From the NCBI GenBank assembly GCA_937896505.1, contig CALBNP010000163.1, positions 1 through 64,000 on the forward strand: 64,000 nucleotides of DNA, in the 5' to 3' direction. The translations under genes were made by a program, and so were the position numbers. The notes below the pieces were generated by a model. That model ran no database searches. It saw only the letters and a list, made by a program, of their open reading frames with translations, and was not told where the DNA came from. Shown here in pieces: positions 1 through 7,788 of the stretch. The DNA comes from an uncultured Bacteroidales bacterium (GTDB lineage: Bacteria > Bacteroidota > Bacteroidia > Bacteroidales > F082). The stretch's first letter is position 1. The number at the start of each line of letters is the position of its first letter.

Positions 1-55
1 GATGCGTTGCTGCTACGTTTTATTTTTGCACGTACATATATTTTGTCACCCATTG
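1..55. other. 55-base copy of phage tail-fibre sequence
   Basis: Bases 1-55 are identical to 46588-46642, inside the phage tail-fibre gene; identity ends where the IS21-like element begins. The right flank of that element (from 2705) does not resemble the tail gene, so the two flanks come from different loci. I infer an IS insertion at about 46640 in part of the population, or an assembly-graph branch. Confidence 0.85.
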
Positions 56-101
56 GAAAAGCCGCGCGCGTTTGACCCCCGAGGGCGAGTTGCGCTGACC
101 C
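54..101 (+). repeat. IS21 left terminal inverted repeat
   Basis: This 48-bp sequence starts TGGAAAAGCC and contains TTTGACCCCCGAGGGCGA. It is a perfect reverse complement of 2657-2704. The same sequence, with one inserted A, recurs at 4367-4408. Confidence 0.92.
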
Positions 102-164
102 TTGAAAACGATTTTATTTTGCCCCCCCCAAAAACCTGGTCGGTGGGGTCAATTTTATTTCGAC

Positions 165-944
165 TTATTTGTTTGCCTTGATCTTACGCACGCTCTCACC
201 CGTGAGTTCAATCTGATGTGCAGTATGTACAATGCGGTCAAGCACAGCATCTGCCACTGTCGGGTCGCCGATTGCATCATACCAGTTTGACACAGGCAGC
301 TGAGATGAGAGGATGATGGACTTGCGTTCATGACGGTCCTCTATGATGTCGAGCAGTATTGCGCGCTCCTTGACATCAAGCGGCACGAGGAATGCATCAT
401 CGAGTATGAGTAGCTGACAGCGCTCTATCTTCCTGAGTTCCGACTCCAGGCTGCCTTTTGTCTTTGCCACCTTAAGTGCTCCGAGCAGTCGTGACATATT
501 TGAATAGAGCGTCCTGAATCCGTTCTTGCATGCATGGACCCCAATAGCGGTAATGATATAGCTCTTGCCTACACCTGCTGAGCCTGTAATAAAGAGATTC
601 CTGCCTTCGCGAACAAAGTCTAGCGAGAGCAGTCGTTCCATCTGGTTCTGGTTAAGACCACGATTGATGCTGTAGTCTATTTCTTCGGGATATGCCTTGT
701 AACGGAATCCTGCTCCCTTGACGAGACGCTCAATGGCAGCCGCAGAGCGGTAATCCCATTCCCGAGCAAGCAGCCATGATATGAATGCGTCAGGCGTCAT
801 GGCCTCTGCATATGTAGCGGAAAGGCTTTCCTCAAAAGCATTAGCCATTCCCGTAAGTCTCATGCGGCGCATCAGTTCGAGCGTCACCTGATTGCGTTCC
901 TTCTCCTGCACGATAGGTGCAGTCTTGTTATTAATTGTTTTCAT
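165..944 (-). CDS. istB: IstB-like transposition helper ATPase
   Basis: 259 aa, the usual IstB length. The protein is the AAA+ helper that works with the IstA transposase in target selection. A P-loop (GSAGVGKS) lies at about residues 121-128 and a Walker B stretch (LLILDDAF) near 180. The ATG at 944 overlaps the 3' end of istA by 14 bp in another frame, the translational coupling typical of IS21 elements; a longer reading frame extends upstream but lies inside istA. The gene looks intact. Confidence 0.93.
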   Translation of the reverse strand: MKTINNKTAPIVQEKERNQVTLELMRRMRLTGMANAFEESLSATYAEAMTPDAFISWLLAREWDYRSAAAIERLVKGAGFRYKAYPEEIDYSINRGLNQNQMERLLSLDFVREGRNLFITGSAGVGKSYIITAIGVHACKNGFRTLYSNMSRLLGALKVAKTKGSLESELRKIERCQLLILDDAFLVPLDVKERAILLDIIEDRHERKSIILSSQLPVSNWYDAIGDPTVADAVLDRIVHTAHQIELTGESVRKIKANK

Positions 945-2523
945 TGTCCTTGTCTGATGTAAAGTTTGTAAATTTTGATTTCTGTGAGTAATATTCGCGA
1001 CCACGTATGTTCTTGTGATTCTGCGGTTCAAGAGTTACCTCCCCCTTCTCTCCGTCGGGCGAGAGGAATGCGGCATCGTCACCACGCTCCAGTATTTCCC
1101 TGACCTCGTTGTAGCCGTAGAGCCTGCCTTCCGAGGCACAGGCGCAGGCTGCCACCAGGCGGTCAAGACCATATTTTTTCTCCAGCGACATGATGCCCCG
1201 ACATGAACGGAAAGCCTTGGGAGGATACTTTACCTGCTTGGCAACATCCTTGAGATACAGAAGCAGGATATTGTCTATCTCTCGCGCACGCTGATAGATC
1301 TCCTCAAGGTCCTTCTCGTAACTGCCGTGATGACCAGGCAGGCCATGTGCCTCCTTCTGGCTGTAGGTGTACGGAGTATCGTCACGTTGATGGATGGTCA
1401 CCAACTTCAGACCATAGTAGATGTTGACGTTCTCTGCATCATAGATGAGATCCACGCGCTTGCCGATGTACTCCTTGGGCACGCTGTAGTTATGCTTGTT
1501 CAGCACGACGAAGCTGTTCTGCATCACGGTTGCCGCCTTGCGTAACTTCATCTGGTAGCGCATGGCAGGGAGCGGTTGCAGGAAGCCCTTCTCCGTCTCC
1601 TCGAACAACTCGCGGCGTGACTCCTTGCGACCGCTGAGCCTGCGGTCGTTGAAGGTGGTCAGCGATGTACGTATGGCTGCATTGAGAGAGTCAAGGTCAT
1701 GGAATACCATGCCTTCGATGTCCACGTAAACTGACCGGTACATCAGCTTTACGGCATTCTCTACGAGAGCCTTATCCTTCGGACGGCGGGCTCGCGCTGG
1801 ATAGACAGCCATATCGTAGAACTCTGCCATTGCGGCAAAGTCCTCGTTGATAACCGGCTCGTTGCGGTCACTCCGTGTAACGGCTGCCTTCAGGTTGTCG
1901 GGAACGATAGCCAGAGGTGCGCCTCCGAAGAAGTGAAGGGCATTCTCGCAAGCTGTAATCAGAGCTTCCTTCTTCTGAGTCCAGACGGCTTCGCAGTAGG
2001 TGTAGTGACTGCAGGGAAGGATGGCTACGAACACCTCCACGTTGCGTATCTCGCCGGTGGACTCGTCCACGACCTCGAGTTTGTCGCCTGCGTAGTCGAT
2101 GTACATCTGGTCGCCAGCCATGTGTTCCACGTGACCCACGGTACGTGTTTGACACGTGTAGGCACGTATGGCCTGCTTGAACTGAGTGTACCGGTAGCCA
2201 TCAGGATGCTCCTTCAGATACTCATCATGGAGTGACTTTGCTGTCACACCCTTCTTGCTCAGGCGCTTCACGTAGTCGGGAACGAGCGCGTCCAGTTCCA
2301 CTCGACGGGACGAGGGTACACGGCTGCGGAGCTTTCCGTCAAGGAACAGTTCCTGCAGTTTCTCTTCCGACATGGACAGCAGCTGTTCTGTCGTCAGTCC
2401 GCTTTTTTGATACTTGCGCACATATTTGCGCACAGTGTTGCGGGACAGGCAAAAAGCATTCGAAATGCTTTTTATTCCCATCCCCATTGCGTAACATCGC
2501 AATAAATTCTTTAATTTTGCCAT
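931..2523 (-). CDS. istA: IS21-family transposase IstA
   Basis: 530 aa. An N-terminal helix-turn-helix (about residues 8-40, with the CLSRNTVRKYVRKYQ helix) is followed by a DDE integrase-fold core: D143 in YIDYAG, D209 in VPDN and E255 in ALVENAV. The C-terminal third is the basic IstA tail. IstA cuts and joins the element ends. The frame is open throughout. A terminator-like hairpin directly upstream (2576-2613) should shield the gene from outside transcription. Confidence 0.94.
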   Translation of the reverse strand: MAKLKNLLRCYAMGMGIKSISNAFCLSRNTVRKYVRKYQKSGLTTEQLLSMSEEKLQELFLDGKLRSRVPSSRRVELDALVPDYVKRLSKKGVTAKSLHDEYLKEHPDGYRYTQFKQAIRAYTCQTRTVGHVEHMAGDQMYIDYAGDKLEVVDESTGEIRNVEVFVAILPCSHYTYCEAVWTQKKEALITACENALHFFGGAPLAIVPDNLKAAVTRSDRNEPVINEDFAAMAEFYDMAVYPARARRPKDKALVENAVKLMYRSVYVDIEGMVFHDLDSLNAAIRTSLTTFNDRRLSGRKESRRELFEETEKGFLQPLPAMRYQMKLRKAATVMQNSFVVLNKHNYSVPKEYIGKRVDLIYDAENVNIYYGLKLVTIHQRDDTPYTYSQKEAHGLPGHHGSYEKDLEEIYQRAREIDNILLLYLKDVAKQVKYPPKAFRSCRGIMSLEKKYGLDRLVAACACASEGRLYGYNEVREILERGDDAAFLSPDGEKGEVTLEPQNHKNIRGREYYSQKSKFTNFTSDKDNENN

Positions 2524-2575
2524 TAATTTAATAGTTTTTAGTTAACCACCGACCAGGGTAGATAACGCAAAACTA

Positions 2576-2613
2576 CAAAAAAGCCCCTGAAAAACGATTG
2601 CTTTTCAGGGGTC
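2576..2613 (-). terminator. Rho-independent terminator inside the IS, upstream of istA
   Basis: A perfect 10-bp stem (CCCCTGAAAA / TTTTCAGGGG) is followed on the minus strand by C and six T. It points toward istA, so it should stop outside transcription from entering the transposase genes. A TAGTTTTG -7-like box (2568-2575) comes directly after it and may serve istA. Confidence 0.7.
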
Positions 2614-2656
2614 ATTTTTATTTCGCCACGAAGGGTCAACGCTATTTCGCTCGACG

Positions 2657-2704
2657 GGGTCAGCGCAACTCGCCCTCGGGGGTCAAACGCGCGCGGCTTT
2701 TCCA
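2657..2704 (-). repeat. IS21 right terminal inverted repeat
   Basis: Perfect 48-bp reverse complement of 54-101, ending GGCTTTTCCA. Two further TGACCC-type repeats lie just inside it (about 2609-2650). Confidence 0.92.
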
Positions 2705-2727
2705 GGAATCGAGGGTGAGGCAGTTTT

Positions 2728-2755
2728 AGCTTATAGCTTATAGCTTATAGCTTAG
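2728..2755 (+). repeat. Heptanucleotide tandem repeat
   Basis: Three AGCTTAT units plus AGCTTAG stand in tandem. Beyond it (about 2776-2793) lies an AACGATAACGATACGCTT stretch that is nearly repeated at 4318-4350, on the other side of the ATPase gene. No function is evident. Confidence 0.8.
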
Positions 2756-2854
2756 AGGTGAGAGAGGGGACTTCGCCAACGATAACGATACGCTTAGAGC
2801 TACGATGACTGATGTTAATAATCATTAATACGTAAAGATTTTTCTTGGAAATTC

Positions 2855-2884
2855 CCTTCATGTCGGAAAAAAGTTGTACTTTTG
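2855..2884 (+). promoter_or_regulatory. Promoter of the 2947 ATPase gene
   Basis: TTG at 2855-2857, a 19-base spacer and TACTTTTG at 2877-2884 match the Bacteroidota housekeeping promoter. Transcription would start near 2890, about 55 bases before the ATG. Confidence 0.7.
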
Positions 2885-2946
2885 CACTGAAAAAATAGTG
2901 GTGAGTCACTATAAAATTTGCAGTAAGTAAAGGTGTTTTTTGAGAT

Positions 2947-4281
2947 ATGATGATAGAACGGAATAAATATCTGGGCCAATTGATGGCCAAACGCTGGAAC
3001 GGAAAAGTGAAAATCATTACCGGTATCAGGCGATGCGGTAAGTCGTTCCTGCTTTCCAATATCTATAAGCAGGCATTGGTGAATGAGGGTGTGAGTGAGG
3101 ATTGTTTCGTGGAAATTGCCCTTGATAAGAAGAAATGGTTGAAGTACAGAAATCCCAATGAACTGTATGACTACGTGTCGGCGCATACGAATGACCCGAG
3201 GAAACGGTACTATGTCTTTATTGACGAAATCCAACTGTCGTACAAGGTAAAGAATACTGACATGGATGACAACTTGGTGCCGGAGGAGGACAGAGACTTG
3301 CTATATACAACGTTCTATGACGTGCTGAATGACTTGATGGAACGTGAGAATCTGGATGTGTATGTGACAGGAAGCAATAGCAAGATGCTGTCAAGGGATA
3401 TTGTCACCAACTTCCGCGACCGTGGCAGCGAGATAAAGGTGTATCCGCTGTCGCTTTCAGAGTTCTATGGTTTTGCCGGTCTTGAAAAGGTGGACGCTTT
3501 GGAGCAATATCTGCAATATGGCGGTATGCCCTTGGCTGTATTGGAGAAGGATGAGAAGCTGAAACGAAAGTATTTGATTGATTTGCACAAGAATGTATAT
3601 CAGAAGGATATCGTGGAGCGTTATAAACTGAAGGACGATGTGGTGTTGAGTGCATTGGTTGATGCTATGGCTTCGGCCGTAGGTTCGCTCACGAATCCGC
3701 ACAAGTTGGCATCAACTGCCGGTTCGCTACTTGGGGCTTCAACTTCAGATAATACGATAAAGAACTATCTTGACTATCTTGAGGATGCATTTCTGTTTCA
3801 GAGTGCAAAAAGGTGGAATGTGAAAGGAAGAAAGTATTTTGATAAGATACAGAAGTATTATGCCGTGGATCTGGGGTTGAGGAATGCAAAGCTTAACTGG
3901 CGGCAGACGGAACGTTCGCATCTGCTGGAAAACTTGATTTACAACGAGCTTGTCGGATGTGGGTATCAAGTGGATGTCGGCATCGTGGAGGTGGACAAGA
4001 TTATTAATGGAAAACGCGACCGTGGTCAGTATGAGATTGATTTTGTGGTAAATACCAATATCGGAAAGGTGTATATCCAATCGGCTCTGAATATCGATAC
4101 TCCGGAAAAGAAGGCACAGGAAACTTTCTCGCTCAGGAATACAGGCGACTTCTACCGCAAGATCGTAGTGCTGGACGGCAGCTCTCTGCCATGTGCTGAT
4201 GAGGATGGCGTGATTTATACCGGAATCATCCCGTTCCTGCTCGGTGGAGTGATGGAAGAGTTGGTGGAGGAGAGGAAGTAG
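2947..4281 (+). CDS. AAA ATPase, DUF4143-type
   Basis: 444 aa. The P-loop GIRRCGKSF is at about residues 26-34, Walker B VFIDEIQ near 91-97, and the C-terminal half is rich in charged residues as in the DUF4143 nuclease-like domain. This family is abundant in Bacteroidales and its cellular role is poorly known. The frame is intact, and the ATG follows a consensus promoter. The gene sits between the right end of the IS21 element (2704) and a solitary IS left end (4367), so transposition or recombination may have moved it. A GC-rich hairpin (CCCAG...CTGGG, about 4293-4317) follows the stop, without a T tract. Confidence 0.85.
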   Translation: MMIERNKYLGQLMAKRWNGKVKIITGIRRCGKSFLLSNIYKQALVNEGVSEDCFVEIALDKKKWLKYRNPNELYDYVSAHTNDPRKRYYVFIDEIQLSYKVKNTDMDDNLVPEEDRDLLYTTFYDVLNDLMERENLDVYVTGSNSKMLSRDIVTNFRDRGSEIKVYPLSLSEFYGFAGLEKVDALEQYLQYGGMPLAVLEKDEKLKRKYLIDLHKNVYQKDIVERYKLKDDVVLSALVDAMASAVGSLTNPHKLASTAGSLLGASTSDNTIKNYLDYLEDAFLFQSAKRWNVKGRKYFDKIQKYYAVDLGLRNAKLNWRQTERSHLLENLIYNELVGCGYQVDVGIVEVDKIINGKRDRGQYEIDFVVNTNIGKVYIQSALNIDTPEKKAQETFSLRNTGDFYRKIVVLDGSSLPCADEDGVIYTGIIPFLLGGVMEELVEERK

Positions 4282-4366
4282 AGAAAAAAGCCCCAGTCTT
4301 GCGGCTGAGGCTGGGTTGACGATAACGATAACGATACGATACGCTTCGCTTCGCTACGATAATGAT

Positions 4367-4408
4367 TGGAAAAGCCGCGCGCGTTTGACCCCCGAGGGCG
4401 AAGTTGCG
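4367..4408 (+). mobile_element. Solitary left end of the same IS21 element
   Basis: TGGAAAAGCC and the following bases match the IS21 terminus at 54-94, apart from one extra A near 4402. No transposase gene follows. It is a remnant of a second copy, oriented so that its body would have extended to the right. Confidence 0.85.
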
Positions 4409-4410
4409 TA

Positions 4411-4803
4411 TGGTTGTATTTTGTATGGTTTTCAAGTACTTAAGATGACACAAAGGTAGTACTTTCTTACGAAATTACAAAACATAATGAGAATTATTCT
4501 TCAATAAATGGTTTTAGTATTTGTCAACATGTTCTTTCAGAATATCGACAATTTCCGTATATGAACCCTTTAGTTTCTTTAAATTGCTATCGCTGTCATT
4601 GAACCCAAAAAGTTCATTAGAGATTGTTTTTGGGATTAATGGATATGAAATTATGTCGCACCTACGGCGCTTAGGATTGGGTGGGCTTTTCAATACGTAG
4701 CGCTATCGCACTACGCTTTATTATTCCGCCCGTACCGGGTTTTTGAGGTTTTTGTAAGGAGCAACCTGCAAACAGACATTCCCCCACTAAAAATCCACTG
4801 TGC
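4411..4803. other. Intergenic stretch with possible gene remnant
   Basis: On the minus strand an open frame without a start (about 4514-4708) ends in a plausible C-terminus (...TEIVDILKEHVDKY), with a TACCTTTG box (4450-4457) reading toward the IS end. On the plus strand lies a palindromic, repeat-like segment (4670-4740) next to an NPKSSLEI-encoding motif that recurs near 7381-7400 on the other strand. I see no intact gene. Confidence 0.4.
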
Positions 4804-5535
4804 CTACTTTGTCTCGTTCAGCACCGCGCGGACGGAGTACCCGCTGCTGCGGTTGTAGTCGGACACGCGCTGGTCGCCCGAAGAGAAGCTCAGTTCGTAC
4901 GCTAATTTGCCTCCAGTAGTCGTGGAATTAGGCGTGGAAGTCCAGTATTCTCCGTATGCGCCCTGACCGTAAACATCGCTGTAACCGCTGCTGCCGGCAG
5001 CAGGAAAGAACACGCTGTTGGATGAATAGTCGCCCTTACCGGTGAAGATTCTTCCCTTTATGCCAGAGCCGTTGTAGTCGTTTGTCCATGTAACATCGCA
5101 GTTTGTAAGGAGTTTGTCAAAATCATCTTTTGTCGGCATGCGCCAGTTGTCGCCCCAGAGTTTGGTGGCGGTATCATCATTACCTGTGAGAGTCACGGGA
5201 CCATACACGAAGGCTGCTCCTCCATCCCTGTCTATACTTTTGCCCCAGCAATAATAGCCGCCGTAACTCACTACCTTGCCGTCAATAACTCCTACATTAT
5301 ACTCGGCAAACTTCGGACCATCAGCCCAGAGTTGTACCCATTTGACTTTACCGATGATTGCGGCTGATGCCCAGCCTTGGCCGAATGGGAATGAAGGTCC
5401 GTCCTTAAACACAACTTTGTCTGCTTCATCGAGTGAGTATGTTTTTACCAACACGTTGTCCTTATAGATTTCTACAATCTGTGCATTCATTCTCATTGTG
5501 GCAGCGAGTGCCAAGAGTAAAATTAGTTTTTTCAT
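4804..5535 (-). CDS. Secreted FISUMP-domain protein
   Basis: 243 aa from the ATG at 5535; a longer reading frame exists, but only this start gives a signal peptide (MKKLILLLALAATMRMNAQ) and it lies downstream of a TACCTTTG promoter box. The C-terminal two thirds carry the Fibrobacter-succinogenes-major-paralogous pattern (WRMPTKDDFDKLL, FFPAAGSSGY, YWTSTP, SVRAV). These domains occur in secreted or surface proteins of Bacteroidota; the function is unknown. The larger protein at 16359 has three such domains. Confidence 0.75.
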   Translation of the reverse strand: MKKLILLLALAATMRMNAQIVEIYKDNVLVKTYSLDEADKVVFKDGPSFPFGQGWASAAIIGKVKWVQLWADGPKFAEYNVGVIDGKVVSYGGYYCWGKSIDRDGGAAFVYGPVTLTGNDDTATKLWGDNWRMPTKDDFDKLLTNCDVTWTNDYNGSGIKGRIFTGKGDYSSNSVFFPAAGSSGYSDVYGQGAYGEYWTSTPNSTTTGGKLAYELSFSSGDQRVSDYNRSSGYSVRAVLNETK

Positions 5536-5568
5536 TTGTTGTTTAGTATGTTGATTTGATTCATTGTG

Positions 5569-5576
5569 CAAAGGTA
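5569..5576 (-). promoter_or_regulatory. -7 box for the FISUMP gene
   Basis: TACCTTTG on the minus strand, 34 bases upstream of the ATG at 5535. No clear TTG element stands at the usual distance. Confidence 0.5.
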
Positions 5577-5627
5577 CAAAATTATAACCAAAATCTTTAT
5601 CTTCTATCCCGAATTCACGTAGTGCCA

Positions 5628-6917
5628 TCACAAGTACTCAGTACTCCACTCGTACACTGGCTTTATCTGGATATGAAGACCGTCTTGATCTATTTCTTCA
5701 TAATGGTGGTCTGTCAAAAGTAAGAGGTTTTTGCATTTTGTCTTGTGGTGGGCATGAATCAAGCCTTTGATTTCTCGCATACGAGTCTTGCTTGACGAAA
5801 TGTCATACGACACTTGTATGCATTGGAGCACTTTGTTGCCGTCGCACACCATAAAATCACATTCGTAGGAACGCTCTTTGAGATAATAGATGTCCCATCC
5901 TTCATTCTTGCATTTACGCATAAGATGAGTCAGTACAACAGTCTCAAGCCTCCAACCGAGATTTTCACCGACAAAAGCATTTTCCCTTTGGTTCATCATC
6001 GCCACGTCAACAGCATAAACCTTTTCGCCGGTAGTCCGTTGCTTGCTCTTTTGAGAATACTTTTGTATTCCAACCAACATATAAGCTTCTTTGAGATACT
6101 TGATGTAGTTATGAACGGTATGGACGGACTTGAAATCAAACAGCTCCATCAAATCGTTTGTGGATACGACACAAGGGGCTATGTTTAAAAGGTGATTGGC
6201 CATGCTTTCAAACTGAGCGGAATAGTTGATTTTGTATCGTTGTTCGATGTCTCGCTTTAATATGTTGTCAACGAGGTTGGCTATGTATTTCTTTTTATTA
6301 TGTGTTTGAAACAGTTCTGGGAAACCTCCCTGCATAAGATAGTTGTCAAATGCGTTTCTCAGATCTGCAATTCCGCTGGTTGTACGAAGCTTGAAGTCAA
6401 TGCCGTTCATATAGCAATATTCAGCAAACGAAAACGGATAAAGGGCGATTTCACTGCTGCGCCCGGTAAGATGGGTTGCCAGGTCACTGCTCAGCAATTT
6501 GGCATTGCTTCCTGTTAATATCACATGTATCTTCGTGCGGAGAAGTCGGTTGACAAACAAAGGCCATCCCGTTATATTTTGAATTTCATCGAGAAAGATA
6601 TATTTGAAATCACCATATATCTTGAAGCAAACTTCAAGAACGTCGTTTAACTGGTTGGTGTCTATTCCCTCCAAACGTTCATCGTCAAAATTTACATAGG
6701 CAAAATGAACATTGGCTCCTGCGAGAGTCTGTAGGCACAGTGTTGACTTTCCGCTACGTCGCACGCCGATGATAACTTGGGCTTGCGGACTATTCAAATC
6801 CACCAGATTCTCTTCGTTTCTTGAGCATAGATGTTGTTTTGACCATTTATCTATCTCTGCCTTCTGGTCGCTAAGTATAGTTTCCAGAGTCCTTTTGTCA
6901 ATAGAAGCTTCTTTCAT
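5628..6917 (-). CDS. AAA ATPase, DUF4143-type
   Basis: 429 aa. P-loop GVRRSGKST at about residues 51-59, Walker B IFLDEIQN near 108-115, and a C-terminal DUF4143-like part with HLMRKCKNEGWDIYYLKE and ECDFMV (an E...D nuclease-like signature). The start is the ATG at 6917; a TATCTTTG box ends only five bases before it, so the mRNA would be almost leaderless. Three direct repeats lie upstream (6944-7027). It is divergent in sequence from the ATPase at 2947 but belongs to the same broad family. Confidence 0.85.
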   Translation of the reverse strand: MKEASIDKRTLETILSDQKAEIDKWSKQHLCSRNEENLVDLNSPQAQVIIGVRRSGKSTLCLQTLAGANVHFAYVNFDDERLEGIDTNQLNDVLEVCFKIYGDFKYIFLDEIQNITGWPLFVNRLLRTKIHVILTGSNAKLLSSDLATHLTGRSSEIALYPFSFAEYCYMNGIDFKLRTTSGIADLRNAFDNYLMQGGFPELFQTHNKKKYIANLVDNILKRDIEQRYKINYSAQFESMANHLLNIAPCVVSTNDLMELFDFKSVHTVHNYIKYLKEAYMLVGIQKYSQKSKQRTTGEKVYAVDVAMMNQRENAFVGENLGWRLETVVLTHLMRKCKNEGWDIYYLKERSYECDFMVCDGNKVLQCIQVSYDISSSKTRMREIKGLIHAHHKTKCKNLLLLTDHHYEEIDQDGLHIQIKPVYEWSTEYL

Positions 6918-6922
6918 GGGTG

Positions 6923-7027
6923 CAAAGATAAGAAAAATTTATCATGCAGTGCACTATTTTACAAAAAATATTTGTCTTGACTGCACTATTTTGCAATTTT
7001 TACTCTTCTTGACTGCACTATTTTGCG
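6923..7027 (-). promoter_or_regulatory. Promoter and direct repeats upstream of the ATPase gene
   Basis: The -7 box TATCTTTG is at 6923-6930. Upstream are three copies of a motif reading GCAAAATAGTGCAGTCAAGA on the minus strand (two good copies at about 6974-6994 and 7006-7027, 33 bp apart, and a degenerate one at 6944-6962). The regular array suggests operator sites, possibly for autoregulation. Confidence 0.6.
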
Positions 7028-7354
7028 GTTTTTGCGGCACAGGTTGAGGGCACTGTAAAAGTCCTGAAAGGACATAATAATCCCCAATCGGTCATTAGGA
7101 TACCCGAGTTCTCTTAACAACTTACAAACCTCGGAGAGGTTTTCTCTGTGATAACCCTGGGTTGCGACGAAGGAGCACACCCGGGGTATGTTGCAAGCAC
7201 TCTGGAGGAGTGCCCTCTAATAATGCGCATATGATGATAACGGGCTCCCCTCCAGGAAGTTTGTTTGTCTGGCTTATGCCCGAGGGTGCACTTAGTGACC
7301 CCTGGTTATCGCAGAGATGTCCCCTTCGGGGAACAAAAATTATATGCTTTGAAC
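7028..7354. other. GC-rich intergenic stretch without a recognisable gene
   Basis: This segment is richer in G and C than its surroundings and contains several short inverted repeats (for example CCCCTTCGGGG near 7321). A 64-codon minus-strand frame (6986-7180) overlaps the direct repeats and shows no domain. It could be a decayed repeat element; I see no supported gene. Confidence 0.4.
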
Positions 7355-7723
7355 CTATATGTTATCCCGCTCACGTATTTCTAATGAACTTTTTGGGTTG
7401 AACTCGTATTCTACGTTAGTTTCGAGTGTGACTTCTACGTCATCGTTAAACTCTACGCTGAAACCGTACTCTTGCAGGATTTCCTTTTCAATGTAAGGAT
7501 GCAGTAATTCTTATATTTGAGCAAAGATGCCGTACTCTCGCTCAAAAACCTCTGACTCCAAATACTCAACCTCAATGTAAGTTCTTTCTACACGAGAAAT
7601 ATGCATCTTTCCTGCACAATGAAGTCTCTCGCACTCATCAATTTCTTTCTTAAAATCATCATAAGTCCATCCGTTATAGAACATCTTCCATAATACGTCG
7701 TTTTCTATAGGATAATTGTACAA
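7355..7723 (-). pseudogene. Small acidic protein gene, interrupted by an in-frame stop
   Basis: The minus-strand frame runs from about 7723 to a TAA at 7511-7513 and then continues in the same frame for 51 codons to a TAG at 7355-7357. Both halves have similar composition (E/Y-rich; YLESEVFEREYG and YIEKEILQEYG look like related repeats). The first half starts only with TTG; the first ATG is at codon 14. I infer a decayed gene of about 120 codons. No family was recognised. Confidence 0.45.
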
Positions 7724-7788
7724 AGGCTATCGTCATTTGTTTTTACAGTTCCTTTACATCGTGCATATTTGCCCGGACTTGCCTGATA

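Larger units (their letters stand above)
54..2704 (-). mobile_element. IS21-like insertion sequence, complete
   Basis: The element carries istA and istB on the minus strand between perfect 48-bp terminal inverted repeats, and its outer bases are TG...CA as is usual for the IS21 family. Near the right end several TGACCC-type repeats recur, which fits the multiple transposase-binding repeats of this family. No target-site duplication is visible because the two flanks come from different loci. A second, solitary copy of the left end lies at 4367. Confidence 0.92.

Noticed and set aside
1868..2155. Extra gene inside istA on the same strand
   Set aside because: It is an out-of-frame open stretch within a well-supported transposase gene, with low-complexity Arg/Ser content.
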